Of a stretch of 64,000 nt of DNA, positions 22,676 to 35,020 are shown in pieces. How positions within the stretch are numbered: position 1 is the first letter of the stretch; each line of letters opens with the position of its first letter. A program made the position numbers and the translations under genes. The DNA is from Theobroma cacao (Eukaryota; Streptophyta; Magnoliopsida; Malvales; Malvaceae): assembly GCF_000208745.1 (NCBI RefSeq), contig NC_030854.1, positions 748,743-812,742 of the forward strand. Reading direction: 5' to 3'. The notes below the pieces were generated by a model that was given only the letters and a program-made list of their open reading frames with translations, had not been told where the DNA came from and ran no database searches.

Positions 22676-22960
22676 CCCAAAGTGAAGAATTGATTACTCC
22701 AGCCAACCAATGCAAGTATCAAGTTGCAAATGTTACTGCTAAGCTAGAACAGTAGGCATACTCATTTCTTGTAGACTTTGTAAAAGTCTTTGAATCATAG
22801 TAGAGTGATTCCTAAATATGTGTGCCTTTTTTATAAGCAGGAAATCGCGAAATTGTAGGAGTACATTGAGTAAGGTATTAATTACCTTGAAAAGGCAGTA
22901 GATTTCTTCCACAGCCTACCAATGCAAAGTCCAAATAGAATGATGTGCAATTCATGAGCT
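22676..22960 (+). pseudogene. Alpha-SNAP exon relics, unit C
   Basis: One exon reads ELITPANQCKYQVANV and KLEQ then TAG (about 22686-22755), the clearest match to the SNAP core ANQCKxKVAxxAAQLEQ in the window. A second at about 22840-22920 reads EIAKL, stop, EYIE, stop, GINYLEKAVDFFHS. It shares the first stop position with unit A, so that stop is older than the duplication. Confidence 0.75.
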
Positions 22961-23044
22961 TCAAATTTTTTGTGCTTTCACTCCCATTCCTTGTATGCAT
23001 CTTTGTACCTGCATTGTACTTACTTAGCAAAGCCCCTTGCATAG

Positions 23045-23480
23045 GTACCTTTGCTTTTATCTTATAAAAGAGAGAAAAGGGTTCTACCTAAGCCTTTAAA
23101 AGGTAGTGTTTAGAGGTTGTGCTATATCCTTCAAAAGGCATAAAGGTTTCAACTTAACCTTAAAAAGTTAAAGAGGTTATGTCTTATCCTTGAGAAGACA
23201 AGGTATGTGCTTGAACCTTTGAAAAGACATATTGTATTAAATTTATTTAATAGTGGATTAAACTCCTTAGCTTGCTAAAGGAGAAGATGTAGGCACCTAG
23301 AGAGAGGGTCGAACCTCTATAAATAGTGTGTCAAATTTTCTTGTTACTCTTCACAATTAATTTATATCATCAATGCCATTAATCACATTATAATAGAATA
23401 AACTAATATATAAAGTAATGTGGAGTGAGGCAATTAATGTATACTATTTGAATGAACAATTACTATTGAATTTGATTAAT
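23045..23480 (+). mobile_element. LTR-like segment with five hairpins, unit C
   Basis: Same order of hairpins and same AAGATGTAGGCACC / GGTCGAACC / TATAAATAG tail as in unit A. Differences between the two copies lie mostly in loops and spacers. Ty1/copia origin is inferred from sequence style only. Confidence 0.48.
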
Positions 23481-23923
23481 TATTTTTTCATTATCTCTTT
23501 TTTTATTGTTATCATGCTTCAAATGTTTTTCACTACGATTAAATAATTGTTAATTTTTAACGGGCCAAATTATTAATTTTTATAACCATCCATGATTTAT
23601 TTGGTAACTCACCTTATTGGACCAACAAAGTCCGCTCAAGCAAGTGATCTTTTGGGCTACATGACTCACCCTATTGGCCCAAAACCGCCCGCCCCAGCCT
23701 GTTGTCATTCCAGCTGGTGCACTAACCATGTGGGCCTCGTAAGGTCCGTATGTAGCCCACTTTAGCCCGTATGTAACCTTATTGGACCAAAAAAGTCCTT
23801 ATGAGATATCTCGGGCCTAAGCCGAATAAAGAAGAAGAAAAGACGAGCGAGCTTTGGCCTTTGATTAGCGGAGGAACTTTCTTTTTGCAGTGTCGAGCTT
23901 AGAAGGGAAAACGAACGAAGAGA
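23481..23923 (+). promoter_or_regulatory. Promoter region of the methyltransferase gene, with GGCC words and a direct repeat
   Basis: AT-rich to about 23600, then rich in GGGC/GCCC words (TTGGGCTAC, TATTGGCCC, GTGGGCCTC, TAGCCCAC), the site II style of housekeeping promoters. The 30 bp phrase ACCTTATTGGACCAA-AAAGTCC occurs twice, at 23611 and 23776. The leader turns purine-rich before the start codon. Confidence 0.45.
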
Positions 23924-26900
23924 ATGGACATAGCTCTCTTCTCTCCATCTTCACTCTTCGCCGACGACGCCGACGACGAAGAAGTCTCTGTTGGTATTCT
24001 TTTTCTGATATATTTACTTCTATTTTCAGTTTGCTTTGATTTTTTTTTCGAATAAGCTCTTCACCCTTTTTCTCTTTGCAGATGAGGACCAAACAGAGAT
24101 CCATCAGAGCTATGTGGAGAGGAAGCACCAGTTTTCTGGCATTGTAAGTCTCTTCTTTTATAATATATTCATAACCCTTTTCATAATTTTGTTTTAGCGA
24201 GTGGATATCTAGCTGTGTATGTAACCTCCAGTATTATTTTGCATTGTTAGTCATGTTTTCATCCATTTCGATATGCCCATCAGCTGTTTAAAAAACCTTG
24301 CTTTCATTGCAAAAAGGTGGATTAGCATTAGTATTTCATGGAAAAGTTCTAACTTTTGTGTAGTATTAAGATGCCTTTTTGTCAACAATGCTTCTGCCGG
24401 GGCAGAGATAATTGAACTGGTTCTTAACTGAGTACCTGCCTACCTGGTTCTCAAGAATGCTTTGATCACATCGATTTCAGTGTTTGGATAAATTTTGTAT
24501 GAAAATGGTTTTGCAAAAATGGGATTTTCACTGCTCTGCAGACTTGTTATTCCCTAGTAGCTTGAATCTTCTGCTTCTTTCAATTAAATAATAGCTCAAT
24601 TATCCAAAAAAAATTTTTTTTCTCTTTGATCAGTTTTCATTAAATATGAATATTATGAATGCAGACAGATCTATTGTTTAGTAGAAGGCCCTCATGAGAT
24701 GGTTTAGATGTAGAGTTGCCACATGCAATGTAGTATTATAAGTAGTGGAAGAAGTAAATGCAAATCTTAACTTACTGGGGAGTGAATTGGATCATAAATT
24801 TAAGTGGCATCGTAGAGCTTAACTGTAATATCATCTTGAATTTCTTATATTATATTGGGATTTAAGCAACTTTACCACTGCCATGGTTGACTCCTGATAC
24901 CTTATCAGAAAGCTGTAGCTCTTAGAATTAGTGGGAATCATATTTGACCACAGTAGTTTAGTGAAGCCTTATTGTGGTTTTTGAGTACTTGTTTTTAGAG
25001 TTTACCAGAGGTTCACCCATTATCACCTTTATATCATTATACGCATTTTGGCTTGTGTGCAGGAGTTGCTTATTCGAGAATTTTCCTTTCACCAGTTGAA
25101 TGCTAACTTACTCTGGCCGGGTACATTTGCATTTTCAGAATGGCTAGTTCAACATCAATCATGGATAGATGGTCGGCGTTGCCTTGAACTGGGCAGGTAT
25201 TACCTTCAGCTGCAGGGTAAAAAAAATTGTATGATCTATGAGAGTGCACCCTTGTTTTAGTTGTTTATTCTCTATTGTAGTGCATCTACCTAGTCTGCAT
25301 TCATTTATTTTATATTCAGTATTATTGTTCTCGGGAGGGCTGTTTATAATCAGCACTAGTTAAATATTGAGCAGAGCCTAATATCAGTGGCTAAATGTGT
25401 CTGTACATTACACTTCAGAGACATGGTTTCTAAATAGTTAAAGCTTTGAGGTGTCGCCTTAGCTGCAAATTTGTTCACCTTTTAGAATTATGAAAACAAG
25501 TTACCCTTTGTTTGAACTTCTAAGTACATTATTCTTTTTTCTACTGCTTCCAGTTGAGTTCTACGAATTTCTTGATATAGTTTTGCATTTGAATTTTTTT
25601 TTTCAATATTTTTCTTGATGATCTTAATTCTTTAACTATCGGCAGTGGGACTGGAGCTTTGGCTATTTTTCTCCGAAAATCATTTAATCTTGACATAACA
25701 ACATCAGACTATGATGATCAGGAAATTGAAGAGAACATAGCTCATAACTGCCAGGCAAATGGAATTACACCTGTCCTTCCTCATATAAAGCGTGAGTTCT
25801 CTTTAGTCTTTGTGATCATCAGTAATCTAGCATTCATATGGTCAAATTCTAATGCAAAGAGATATGAAGCAATAATTTCATGGACTATTTCCATTGCTGT
25901 TTTGTTGGGTTGAAAAGTTCATTTAATCATTTTACAATAAAATGAATTTGAAATATCGGATGATTATCCTGAATACTTTTGCGCAGGATATCTGGTGGAT
26001 GGAATCTGCCATAACTTCGTACCATTTATATGGTTTTTCCTTTTTTTGATTACTATAATCTGAATGGCACGTGCTATTTGTCATATTTTTTACATATTAT
26101 TAGATGTTTAAAAGTAACTTATCTTTGATTCTTGGTGTTTGGCTTAACTGTGAAATGGCAGATAGCTATGCATTCTTATTTGTTCTTCTTATTATTATTA
26201 TTATAATTTTAAGTATTGATTTTGTTAAATTAAAATGTCCATTCTTTTCAGATTCTTGGGGAGACCCCTTTCCAACTGCTGACCCAGACTGGGACCTGGT
26301 CATCGCAAGTGATATCCTGTTGTGTGAGCTTCTTGTTAATATAGCTTCTGCAATTTACGTTATATGCTTGAAGAAAGGCAGATACACAAATGAATTAATG
26401 GTTTGAATTTTCTGTTCCTTTCATTGTACATCAAATTTTGCATTCAATATAAACACGGAAAAACCTTAGCACACTAGAGTAGAATTATGAGTACCACCGT
26501 CTTTGAATGATGTGGACCCCAAAGAGTGATAAATCAAAATTCAAGAAGGAACAAGCTTCTTGTGGTGCTGATATTTTAATTTCTATTATCTTTGTAAATC
26601 CACTGATTACACTTATATCGTTATGAAAGCTGAAGAAGCTATTATCATCTTTGGAGTGGTTTAGAGCAATTTTCTGTTTTGGTTTTAATTTTGCCTCCTT
26701 GCGAATCTTACCAAATGCTTTGATGCTCAGCAAACTGATTTATTATATGGAATTATGTACTTCAGATTTGATTTGATGTTCTGTGATTAAATCTCCTTTT
26801 TCTTACCATGGAATGCTTAAGCATGCTGTATCCGTATCTTGGGCTCTTGCAGATGTCAAACAGTACCCTAACTTGATAAAGTCTCTCTCTTATCTCCTAA

Positions 26901-27267
26901 AATCTTACAAGCCTAAAGAAGACAAAGCTGTTTGTCCTGTGGGAAATGACCAGAATAGTGGTAACGTGCGAGCGAAAATTATTATTTATTAGTTTGGAAA
27001 AAAGTTGAAACTACCTCTCCACAAAGGATAGAATCTGGCATTGGTCATATGTTGCTGATATGTCTCTACTGCTTGCTGCCAGGAAAGCGCATGGGGTTGC
27101 CTGCACCAGCATTTCTAATGAGCTGGAGACGCAGAATTGGGAAGGAGGATGAATCACTCTTCTTCTCCGGTTGTGAGGATGCTGGTCTCGAGGTGGAGCA
27201 CATCGGATCCCGTGTGTATTGCATCAAATTAAGAAAAAATATTGTCACTATCCCCCAAGAGAGTTGA
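23924..27267 (+). CDS. METTL21-type (Methyltransf_16) protein methyltransferase
   Basis: SAM-dependent methyltransferase of the lysine-methylating METTL21/EFM type; the protein target is unknown. Exons: 23924-23993, 24082-24143, 25063-25196, 25646-25791, 26252-26323, 26853-26960, 27083-27267; 258 residues, all phases consistent. The leader peptide is acidic (ADDADDEEV). FAFSEWL precedes motif I CLELGSGTG (84-92), which binds SAM. TTSDY (107-111) follows as motif II. ASDILLY (156-162) is the family's DxxY-type motif. It ends in a beta-strand-rich C-terminus (RVYCIKLRK). No targeting peptide is obvious, so the enzyme is probably cytosolic or nuclear. It corresponds by position to Arabidopsis At5g01470. 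Confidence 0.9.
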
Positions 27268-29117
27268 TGATTGAAGCTGGTATACAATTATGAATTGCAG
27301 TTTCTTATTTGCAGTCTATATCAGGATTCAGGACCATGGTCATATAAATCAAAGTGGGCAACCTAGAATGGTTGTTTTAACAGTTTGGAATGCAAGATGT
27401 AATGCTTCTCTTGAGATGGTACTAATTTTGCCTCAATGATGCAATTGATGAATTACTTTTCTGTCAGCTCTTGAAAGTTTGTAACATTTCTTAGAAAAAA
27501 ACCCTTCTGAATGGATTAAATACAAATTCTATGAAGCTACCTTCACCCATGTCATTTCTTCTTGATAAATGATTGCGCCCCTTTTATTTGATTTACTTAT
27601 TTTTTTGCTGGCATTACTCAATAACTACGGTTAATTCAGATGCAGAAGGGAACAAAAAAGAACAGGGAGAAAAGGGTAAGATCAGCCCAAAATTTCTAGT
27701 ATATCCCAGATAAAAATAAACTGAATAAAGCCCCAAGGTGGTTCTCCCATCAAGTTTCCATTATTTTGTGTGACAACAAAGGCAAATCCTCTGTTCATCA
27801 TGTACCCAAAAATTGAAAAGCTTGCTACAGTTTTATCTTATGAAAAATGGAAAAGACAAATTGCAGAATATATGTAACTTTGTTCTAACATATTCCAAAA
27901 AAATAAAAGATATTTTTGAGCTTTCTTTTATCCTTTTCTGAGAAGAGCTTCCATTAAAATGTGCCACCACTTGCTTTTGCCATCATTTACTGGAACACTG
28001 TAGAAGTCTTCCATTTTCATTTCAATGGCATTTCCGCTTCTGTTTCCTGTCACTTCATTTGCAATCCAAAAGTTTGAAAATGAACTCCTCCTCAGTTTTC
28101 ATTTGGGAACATGTAATCTTGGCATGCTAAGTTAAAACTTCAAAGCATCTAACAGCAAGACACATTAATTTGTGGCCAACTTAATTGGTTGAATATCTAA
28201 TTCTAACATAACTTGACTACACCATATAAACTGGAATTGATAGAAAACTCTCCAACTTTAAATCATTAAGTTCAAAAATCGAGAAGCCATGTAAATTCTA
28301 ACCAAAAAAAGATGGTCAGACACATCTGCATGCACTGGTTTTTGTCTTGCTCTTATCAATAGATATAGAGGAAAGTTCCTGGAAACTGCACTTGCCATTA
28401 CCTTCCCCTATCATTGATGTATATGCATACCCTCTCTGCTGAATATAATTTCAAATGTTAGTTTCAAGAAAACCAACATCATAGATTTGGGTGTGCAAAA
28501 ATAATTCCCATTTCTTGAAACGGGATAAAAAAATGAAATTAATTCATGACATTGACATCTTAGAAAGTAGGAAAATCTAGGAAGAGCTTGTGTTTTTTTG
28601 TAAATTATTGTGGGACTTGAGTGCTGATGCATGCCCCCATAATTTGCATGAAACAAGCTACATTTTCAGATGTTGGCAGAGGAAACTTCCTGGAAGCTGT
28701 CCAGGGCTCTATGCACATGCTTGTGGGGCAGATCTTTGGGTTGGGAAATAACTCTAAAACAAGGTTTAGAGTATAGAAACCAAAGGGTGTTTTATCAGGA
28801 AGCTATTATGGCAATGGACATGGACCAGCCGCATGTGCAATCCAGCATTGGCAACTATTGATGAAGATAACAACATTTCATGCTTTTCCTTCCTGATATC
28901 CTGGCCCCCCCATGGCTCCACCCAAACTGAACATTAGCCCTACAACTAACTTATGTTTTCAGAAAATTCAGCAGATCAAATTGATAATGAGTATTGATTA
29001 CAAAAGTGAATGATTAAATGCGAATAATGAAGAAGACATTGATTTGCAAATATGGTTTTCTTTTCCCATTTCTGAGGTGTAGACTAATTGAAAGATATGA
29101 AACTGAACAATTCTTCA
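27268..29117. other. Intergenic DNA, no gene recognised
   Basis: 3' UTR of the methyltransferase to about 27480, then AT-rich DNA. Short open frames at 28411-28656 and 28670-28861 lack splice partners and family resemblance. Two copies of a GAGGAAA(G/C)TTCCTGGAA motif lie at 28370 and 28680. Confidence 0.4.
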
Positions 29118-29414
29118 GCCATTGAAGCAACCAGCAGGTAGCTTTCCTTGTGGAACATTGCTGACTTAGGAGTGCTAGCTAGCTATCTCTATCCCTTTCT
29201 TCATTTCATTTCCTTTCAATTCTGCTTTTTGAGAGGATCCTTAGTTTTCCTTCAAAACTTCAATTGAAGTAACTTCTGAAGGAAAAATAAGGATCTCCAT
29301 AAAAAAGCAGAAGTGAAAGGAAATGAAATGAAGAAAGGGGTAGAGATAGCTAGCTAGCTCTCCAAGGTCAGCAATGTTGCACATGGGAAGCTACCTGCTG
29401 GTTGCTTCGATGGC
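29118..29414. ncRNA. Long near-perfect inverted repeat, possible small-RNA (MIR-like or hpRNA) precursor
   Basis: The two arms, about 29118-29262 and 29268-29414, are reverse complements with only scattered mismatches. Both begin GCCAT(T/C)GAAGCAACCAGCAGGTAGCTT on the pairing strand and meet at the palindrome CTTCAATTGAAG, so the RNA would form a stem of roughly 145 bp with almost no loop. I cannot match a known plant miRNA in either arm. The flanks show no clear target-site duplication. A foldback transposon remains an alternative. Strand of transcription is unknown. Confidence 0.5.
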
Positions 29415-31387
29415 CACACGATTTCCCAAAACCAAATCTGCAAAGTTAAACCCTTCCTGCAAATGAAGGGTTGAGTCGTTTAGCCAAATCTGAACCAGAC
29501 AGTTGAAACTCTTAAGTTGCTGTCTGTAACTAATTTTTTTTGCTCTCTCTCCTTAAAAAAAAAAGAAAAATAAAAAAATAAAATCCATGCAAAATATAAG
29601 AAAACATTACTACCATACCTACCCCGCCTACCATAATCAGAACCAAATAATTGTGGACTGCCTTCTACCTTCGTTGAAGCTACCAAAATATCTTTCTGTA
29701 TTCATTCATAGCATTCCTCCCCAGAGCATTCCTCAGAGTAAAACATTTTCCAAGCATAAAGATTGAGAAAAAAAACCTCCATGGATGAAATTTATAGCCC
29801 TGGAAAGGCTTTAGTTCTTGACACTTTGTAACATGGAAACTTCTTTCCACCTTCCCTACTTTGACATTTTGCTCAAAGTAAAAGTAGATGTTGGCTCTGG
29901 TTGCAAGGGATTTTGGTGTTATCTATGTCTAGAGATTGACACTTGTAAAGTGCCCATTTGCCTTTTACTCTCTGCCACTGGAATTCAAAGCCTGACTATT
30001 TTCTGTTGGTGCAATTAGCCTTCTTAGTCATCTTTGACAAAAATTTAGCCTGAATTAGGAGTTGGAATTCTTTGAAATTTACTTCTAGAAGATCAATATT
30101 AGATAAACAAAACAATAAAAGTAACGAACGATAACAAATACAACAAAACTCTTATAAACCCGTAACATAAATTTCGTTTCAGATATTTGTTTTCAGACGA
30201 AGTTTCGAGGAAAGTTCTTATAACCATATATGTACGGAAGATCGTAGGTCCTCCTCTTCTCCATGGTAGTGATGGTTTAAAACTTTGCTTCCTCTTCTTC
30301 AAAATCCATGCAATAAAAGCTTTCCATCGTCACTCACATGATCAACCCCAAACGAAACAAAGAAACGACAATTCAAAGGTTATGGAAAGAAGTAAAACCT
30401 ATGGCAAGGTGCAACTCAAGTTGATGTTTACATATATCTTCCAGAAAGCAACATGTTGACACCAAGGTACGATATGGTCTAGAGTAAAGGACAACTTCAT
30501 AGCCAGATAAAATCTTTGGGCAGTACTTAGATATCATATTTTTTCTGGTTCTGGAAAATCCGAAACATTAATTTTCGCAATATTAGGTTGATTTCGAGAC
30601 TCGGGTTTTTTTTTCTTTCCTTTTCTTTGCTAATAAAATCAAAATTTAATGTGACCCTAAAGCTTAAAATTGGAGTTGCTTTCATCCATTAATGCATGGA
30701 AGTGCAATTTTTGTTTGTAATATATATGACAAAAAAAGGGTTTTATCAAAAATTCATGTGGAGTTTGAAGACCCAAGTTTCAATATCTACTTTCACTTCA
30801 ACAAGACTTCTTTCCTTTATAATTTGATTGAGAAAATAAATAACAATTTAGAGCATTCATGTATTGGAACTGTTCATGACTTAAGTACTCAACTCTCAAT
30901 CAAAAATAATATATTATTATTTATTATAATACATCAACATATTATGTTAATATTAAATAATATTTTAATTAACACAATTAATTAATTTTTAATCATAAAA
31001 ATTTATTTGATTCAAACGATACCGGTCTTGTATACATTTTAAAAACTTGTTTGACCCACGCCATTCAAAGATAAATGTATACACAATTATTATGAAGCAT
31101 AAAATCTAATCATGAAGATAAAACATTCCCCTCTTTTTCATTGTTATTTTTTTCTTTTTTAGTATAGAGAAGAAGCTTCCTGGAAGTTGCACTTTCTTTA
31201 ATATTTGATGCATACTACAGACAGACATGAGTCTTCTATTTATAGTAGTATGTATCTTACTCTCGAACTCATCGAGATAATATCTGAAAGAGTTTATTTG
31301 GTTTTTGTCAGGGTCGACATTGTTATTTTGTGCACTAGACTCTCGCCCTGGAAGAAAAATATTTTCGGGTTTGCGTGTGGGAAGAAG
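29415..31387. other. Intergenic DNA and CAX promoter region
   Basis: AT-rich with no supported gene. Short frames at 29818-30018, 30187-30459 and 30692-30985 have no recognised domain and no matching splice sites. The last 250 bases are the likely CAX promoter and leader; CTTCCTGGAAGTTGCACTT at about 31177 repeats a motif found at 28370. Confidence 0.4.
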
Positions 31388-34300
31388 ATGGCTTCCTTGC
31401 AAGAACCATGGCTATTGGAGAATGGCAACCTGAAAGGGTCCAGCAAGGAGATTCGCCATGGTAGGACTGCACACAACCTGTCGTCCTCGTCATTGCGGAA
31501 GAAGTCGGACCTGACCCTGGTTTCCAAGATTCGGTATGGAATGCTCAGGCAGTTCCTGACCAATCTTCAGGAGGTCATTCTAGGGACCAAACTCTCAGTT
31601 CTCTTCCCGGCTATCCCTCTGGCGGTCGTTGCTGAGAGCTACGGGTTCGGAAGAGTGAGTTTCTAATTACTTTTCTTGCTTTGTGAATGCTGCTTTCAGG
31701 GTTCTTGAATAAAACAGTGATTGCTGACGGGGGTGAAGGCCGATATAAGATTGAATCTTAAACGGAATTCGATTCAATTTGACTCTGAATCAAAATGATC
31801 TCAAACTTTGAGATAGAGTAAAGGTTGACTGTAAAATTTCAACTACCCCAACCGTAATCTCAATTAATCAATGATATCGATCAACATGTTTTTGACAGCA
31901 TCAAAGTGTATTCATCACCTTGCATCATTCACTATCGTTTTCTCTTTGCAAAGTCTAAGCCTGCCTGTTTTGCAGATAATACTGGCCTTCAACATCTAAT
32001 TTAATATCCACTGAAACAATATTCATTGCTTTTCCTCAACCGTAGAACTAACTTATGATTTTTCCTGCAAACACAGCCATGGGTCTTTGCATTAAGTTTA
32101 CTTGGACTTACACCATTGGCTGAACGTGTCAGCTTCCTCACCGAGTAAGGCATCTTCTATTATTTTATGTAATTATATAATTAGTTTTACCAATACCTTA
32201 TATGACATATAATTCCTGTTTCTTTCGTGTCCGTGTACTTACAGGCAAATTGCTTATTACACTGGTCCAACAGGTAACTTTCCCTCTCATTTACTCTTAT
32301 ATTTTTACTGAAGTTTGCAAGGTTGGGTAATCAAACATCAGTCCTATCAGCTTCTTTTCCTCTATGATTGCCAACTTTGCTATTATATTTCTGGTAGATT
32401 CGATGCTTGTGAGTCTAAACCTACCGTGGGATTCCAAGTGTTGTGAAAGAAACCAAAAAAGAACACAGAAATCAATGCTGGTTTCTTATCCTCTTGTGAG
32501 TGTTTGGTGCTATATCCTTGTCAGAAAACGACCATTTCTAATTCTTGACAAGTACAACTGTTTTCTGCCTAATTTGTTTCCTTTACTTGATGGTGATCAA
32601 CCCTTTTTTTTGAAAGGCAAGATTGGCTTTTGCCAATCTTGAATGATCACGAAAGGAAGGGATTAGATTTTGTGTAATCAACATCAATATTATTATAATC
32701 CTTTGACCTTAATTATTGTATTGAACTTTGGCTAAGTCGTTTTCTAAAATAACATTGCCGTTTAACTTCTTGTTTGAAGATTATGAAAGAGCTGTTCAAT
32801 CATGGAATTAATTAATTGTTGTCTGGATTATATTTTAATCTTGCAGTGGGAGGGCTGTTGAATGCAACCTGTGGCAATGCTACTGAGCTGATCATAGCAA
32901 TTTTTGCACTAAGCCAATATAAAATAGATGTGGTCAAATATTCCCTGCTGGGTTCTGTCCTATCAAACCTGCTTTTGGTTCTAGGGACCTCTCTCTTCTG
33001 CGGCGGTATTGCCAACCTGAGAAAGGAACAAAAATATGATAGAGTAAGTTATTTGTCAAAACATTACATGCTTCAATATTTTATTACATAGTGGGAGTTG
33101 TTTATGGTTCTAACACTGTTAAGTTTGACAGAGACAAGCCGATGTGAACTCTCTCCTGCTGCTGCTTGCATTATTGTGCCACTCGCTGCCATTGTTGTTT
33201 CGAATGCTTGGGGCATCCGATGCTGTCAGTACAGCCGACTCAACACTGCATTTGTCGAGAGCAAGCAGCATTGTAATGTTGATTGCATATCTGTCATACC
33301 TGATCTTCCAACTATTCACACACCGGCAACTGTTTGAAGCTCAAGAGGTAGTCCATTTTAATGTTCTTAACAAGAACAACTGAAACCACATTAAGCTTCT
33401 AAAAGCCCGTTTCTACCGATGAACTAGGAAGCATGAAACTGATACTGTGTGGTGCAATTGTTCAGGAATCAGACGATGACGAAAATGGAATATCAGAAGA
33501 AGCACCAGTGATTGGATTTTGGAGTGGATTTATCTGGCTATTTGGAATGACTGGTGTCATCTCATTGCTGTCTGAGTATGTTGTAGAAACAATTGAGGTA
33601 ATTTACATCATTTCCATTGAGGGGTCCATCCTTGTTCTTTCTCAAATTCCCTTTGGCTGATCATATCATTTATCAAAGCCTGGTTATGATCTTCTTTAAA
33701 GTAAAATCAACTAAACTATCCAAGCACTAAATCTCAGGATGCCTCGAATTCTTGGGGAATTTCTGTTAGCTTCATCAGCATTATTCTGCTACCCATCGTC
33801 GGAAATGCAGCAGAGCATGCAGGAGCTATCATTTTTGCTTTTAAAAACAAGCTGGTGAGTAACAGCCTTGATTCCTTTTCCTTTAGTTTCAGCAATAAAA
33901 CAATATGTTTGACAGAATCTCTGATGAAACTTCGGAACTGAAAATGCAGGATATTTCTTTGGGTGTTGCATTAGGATCTGCAACTCAGATTTCCATGTTT
34001 GTGGTACGAACTTAATAAAATAATTGAATCTTTCATAGGCTTTTAACTCAGATCAGAGCAGTCTAAAAATTACCAACATTTCAATGTGACTCAGGTTCCA
34101 CTCTGCGTAATTGTCGCTTGGACCATGGGCATTAAGATGGATCTTAACTTCAATCTCCTCGAAACTGGCTCTCTTGCTCTATCAATCATTACCGTTGCCT
34201 TCGCTTTACAAGTAATTAAACACCGTCTTCAAACATGCAAACACCATTTTTCTATCTTGTATTAACGATTCAGTTGAGCTAAAATCTTCTGTTACTACTC

Positions 34301-34557
34301 GTTTTGCAGGATGGCACTTCTCACTACATGAAAGGACTGGTTCTCCTACTGCTCTACATCGTTATCGGGGCTTGCTTTTTTGTATTCAAAACACCTCTAA
34401 GTAAGGATTCTGATAGTCATACACTGATCAAAACTTGTTCATCTTCACTATTTCTTCTGCTAACTTGATTTTTTTCTTACCCTTTTTCACCTCAGACCAA
34501 GTAAACTTCACAAACTCGGGAATCAAAAGACCAACCGAGACAATCTTCAGAGCTTGA
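31388..34557 (+). CDS. CAX4: Vacuolar cation/proton exchanger (CAX1/3/4 clade)
   Basis: Tonoplast antiporter exchanging Ca2+ or other divalent cations for protons. Exons: 31388-31654, 32077-32144, 32245-32273, 32847-33043, 33132-33347, 33466-33597, 33738-33854, 33950-34003, 34095-34211, 34310-34400, 34496-34557; 449 residues, the family's usual length. The cytosolic N-terminus has a Ser/basic patch ([11 protein letters not shown]), where CAX1-type proteins carry an autoinhibitory region. The c-1 repeat is GNATE at 131-135 and the c-2 repeat is GNAAEH at 325-330. An acidic loop ([12 protein letters not shown], from residue 260) separates the two halves. A 29-base micro-exon encodes [10 protein letters not shown] probable 3' UTR intron follows three bases after the stop (34561-34643). 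The CAX4 symbol is by remembered synteny (At5g01490); the clade is firm. Confidence 0.93.
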
Positions 34558-35020
34558 TAAGTAAGTGCAGTTCAAACAGCTTGCGATTGCATAAACATGG
34601 TCTCAAATATTATGAAACTAAAGATTAAAATCTATGAATGCAGGCTTCCCCGTCTTGGGGTCCCTCCCCCTTATCGATGTGATGAACGTATGTTTGGAAC
34701 TTCAACAGATCTCATGTATTTGTCATTCTTTCAGTATGGTCTGGCCTGCCGGAAAGCTGACAGATTCTCAGTTACTACTCCACCATGCTTCAGATTCGGT
34801 TACCATTGAAGCTTGATGAAGACAGGCTGCAGTACACAGCACATGGTTCTGTGTACAGATCTCTCAGTGTGTTTCTTTTACTTCCAGCTGAGGTTTGTTT
34901 CTGATTATGTTCGTATAGTAGTAGTAGCAAATGAGCTAGCTAAAAGGGTTGTTTCCCTCTTGTAATTGCAGTTCATCAAAATAAATGAAATCGTTGTTGG
35001 TTTTGTTTGGCTACTTCTGC
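34558..35020 (+). other. 3' UTR of the CAX gene with a probable intron
   Basis: TGATAA is followed at once by a strong donor (GTAAGTGC, 34561) and an acceptor after AATGCAG at 34643. Being within a few bases of the stop, the intron should not trigger nonsense-mediated decay. The UTR probably ends near 34990 (AAAATAAATGAAAT). Confidence 0.45.

Larger units (their letters stand above)
22561..23480 (+). repeat. Partial duplicated unit C
   Basis: About 920 bp aligning with unit A from the word TTATTCA(C/T)AT(G/A)CAT to the end of the LTR-like block. It starts abruptly at the truncated UTP18 end. It retains all five hairpins (about 23085-23232), several with changes that keep pairing or turn a pair into G-U. 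Confidence 0.75.

Noticed and set aside
23865..24128. Arg-rich minus-strand frame
   Set aside because: Antisense shadow of methyltransferase exons 1-2 (GACGACGCC repeats read as Arg).
29118..29414. Known conserved miRNA precursor
   Set aside because: I compared both arms with the conserved plant miRNAs I remember (156/159/160/162/164/166/167/168/169/171/172/319/390/393-399/408/482); none fits.
31106..31563. Minus-strand frames opposite CAX exon 1
   Set aside because: Antisense to a well-supported coding exon and without family resemblance.
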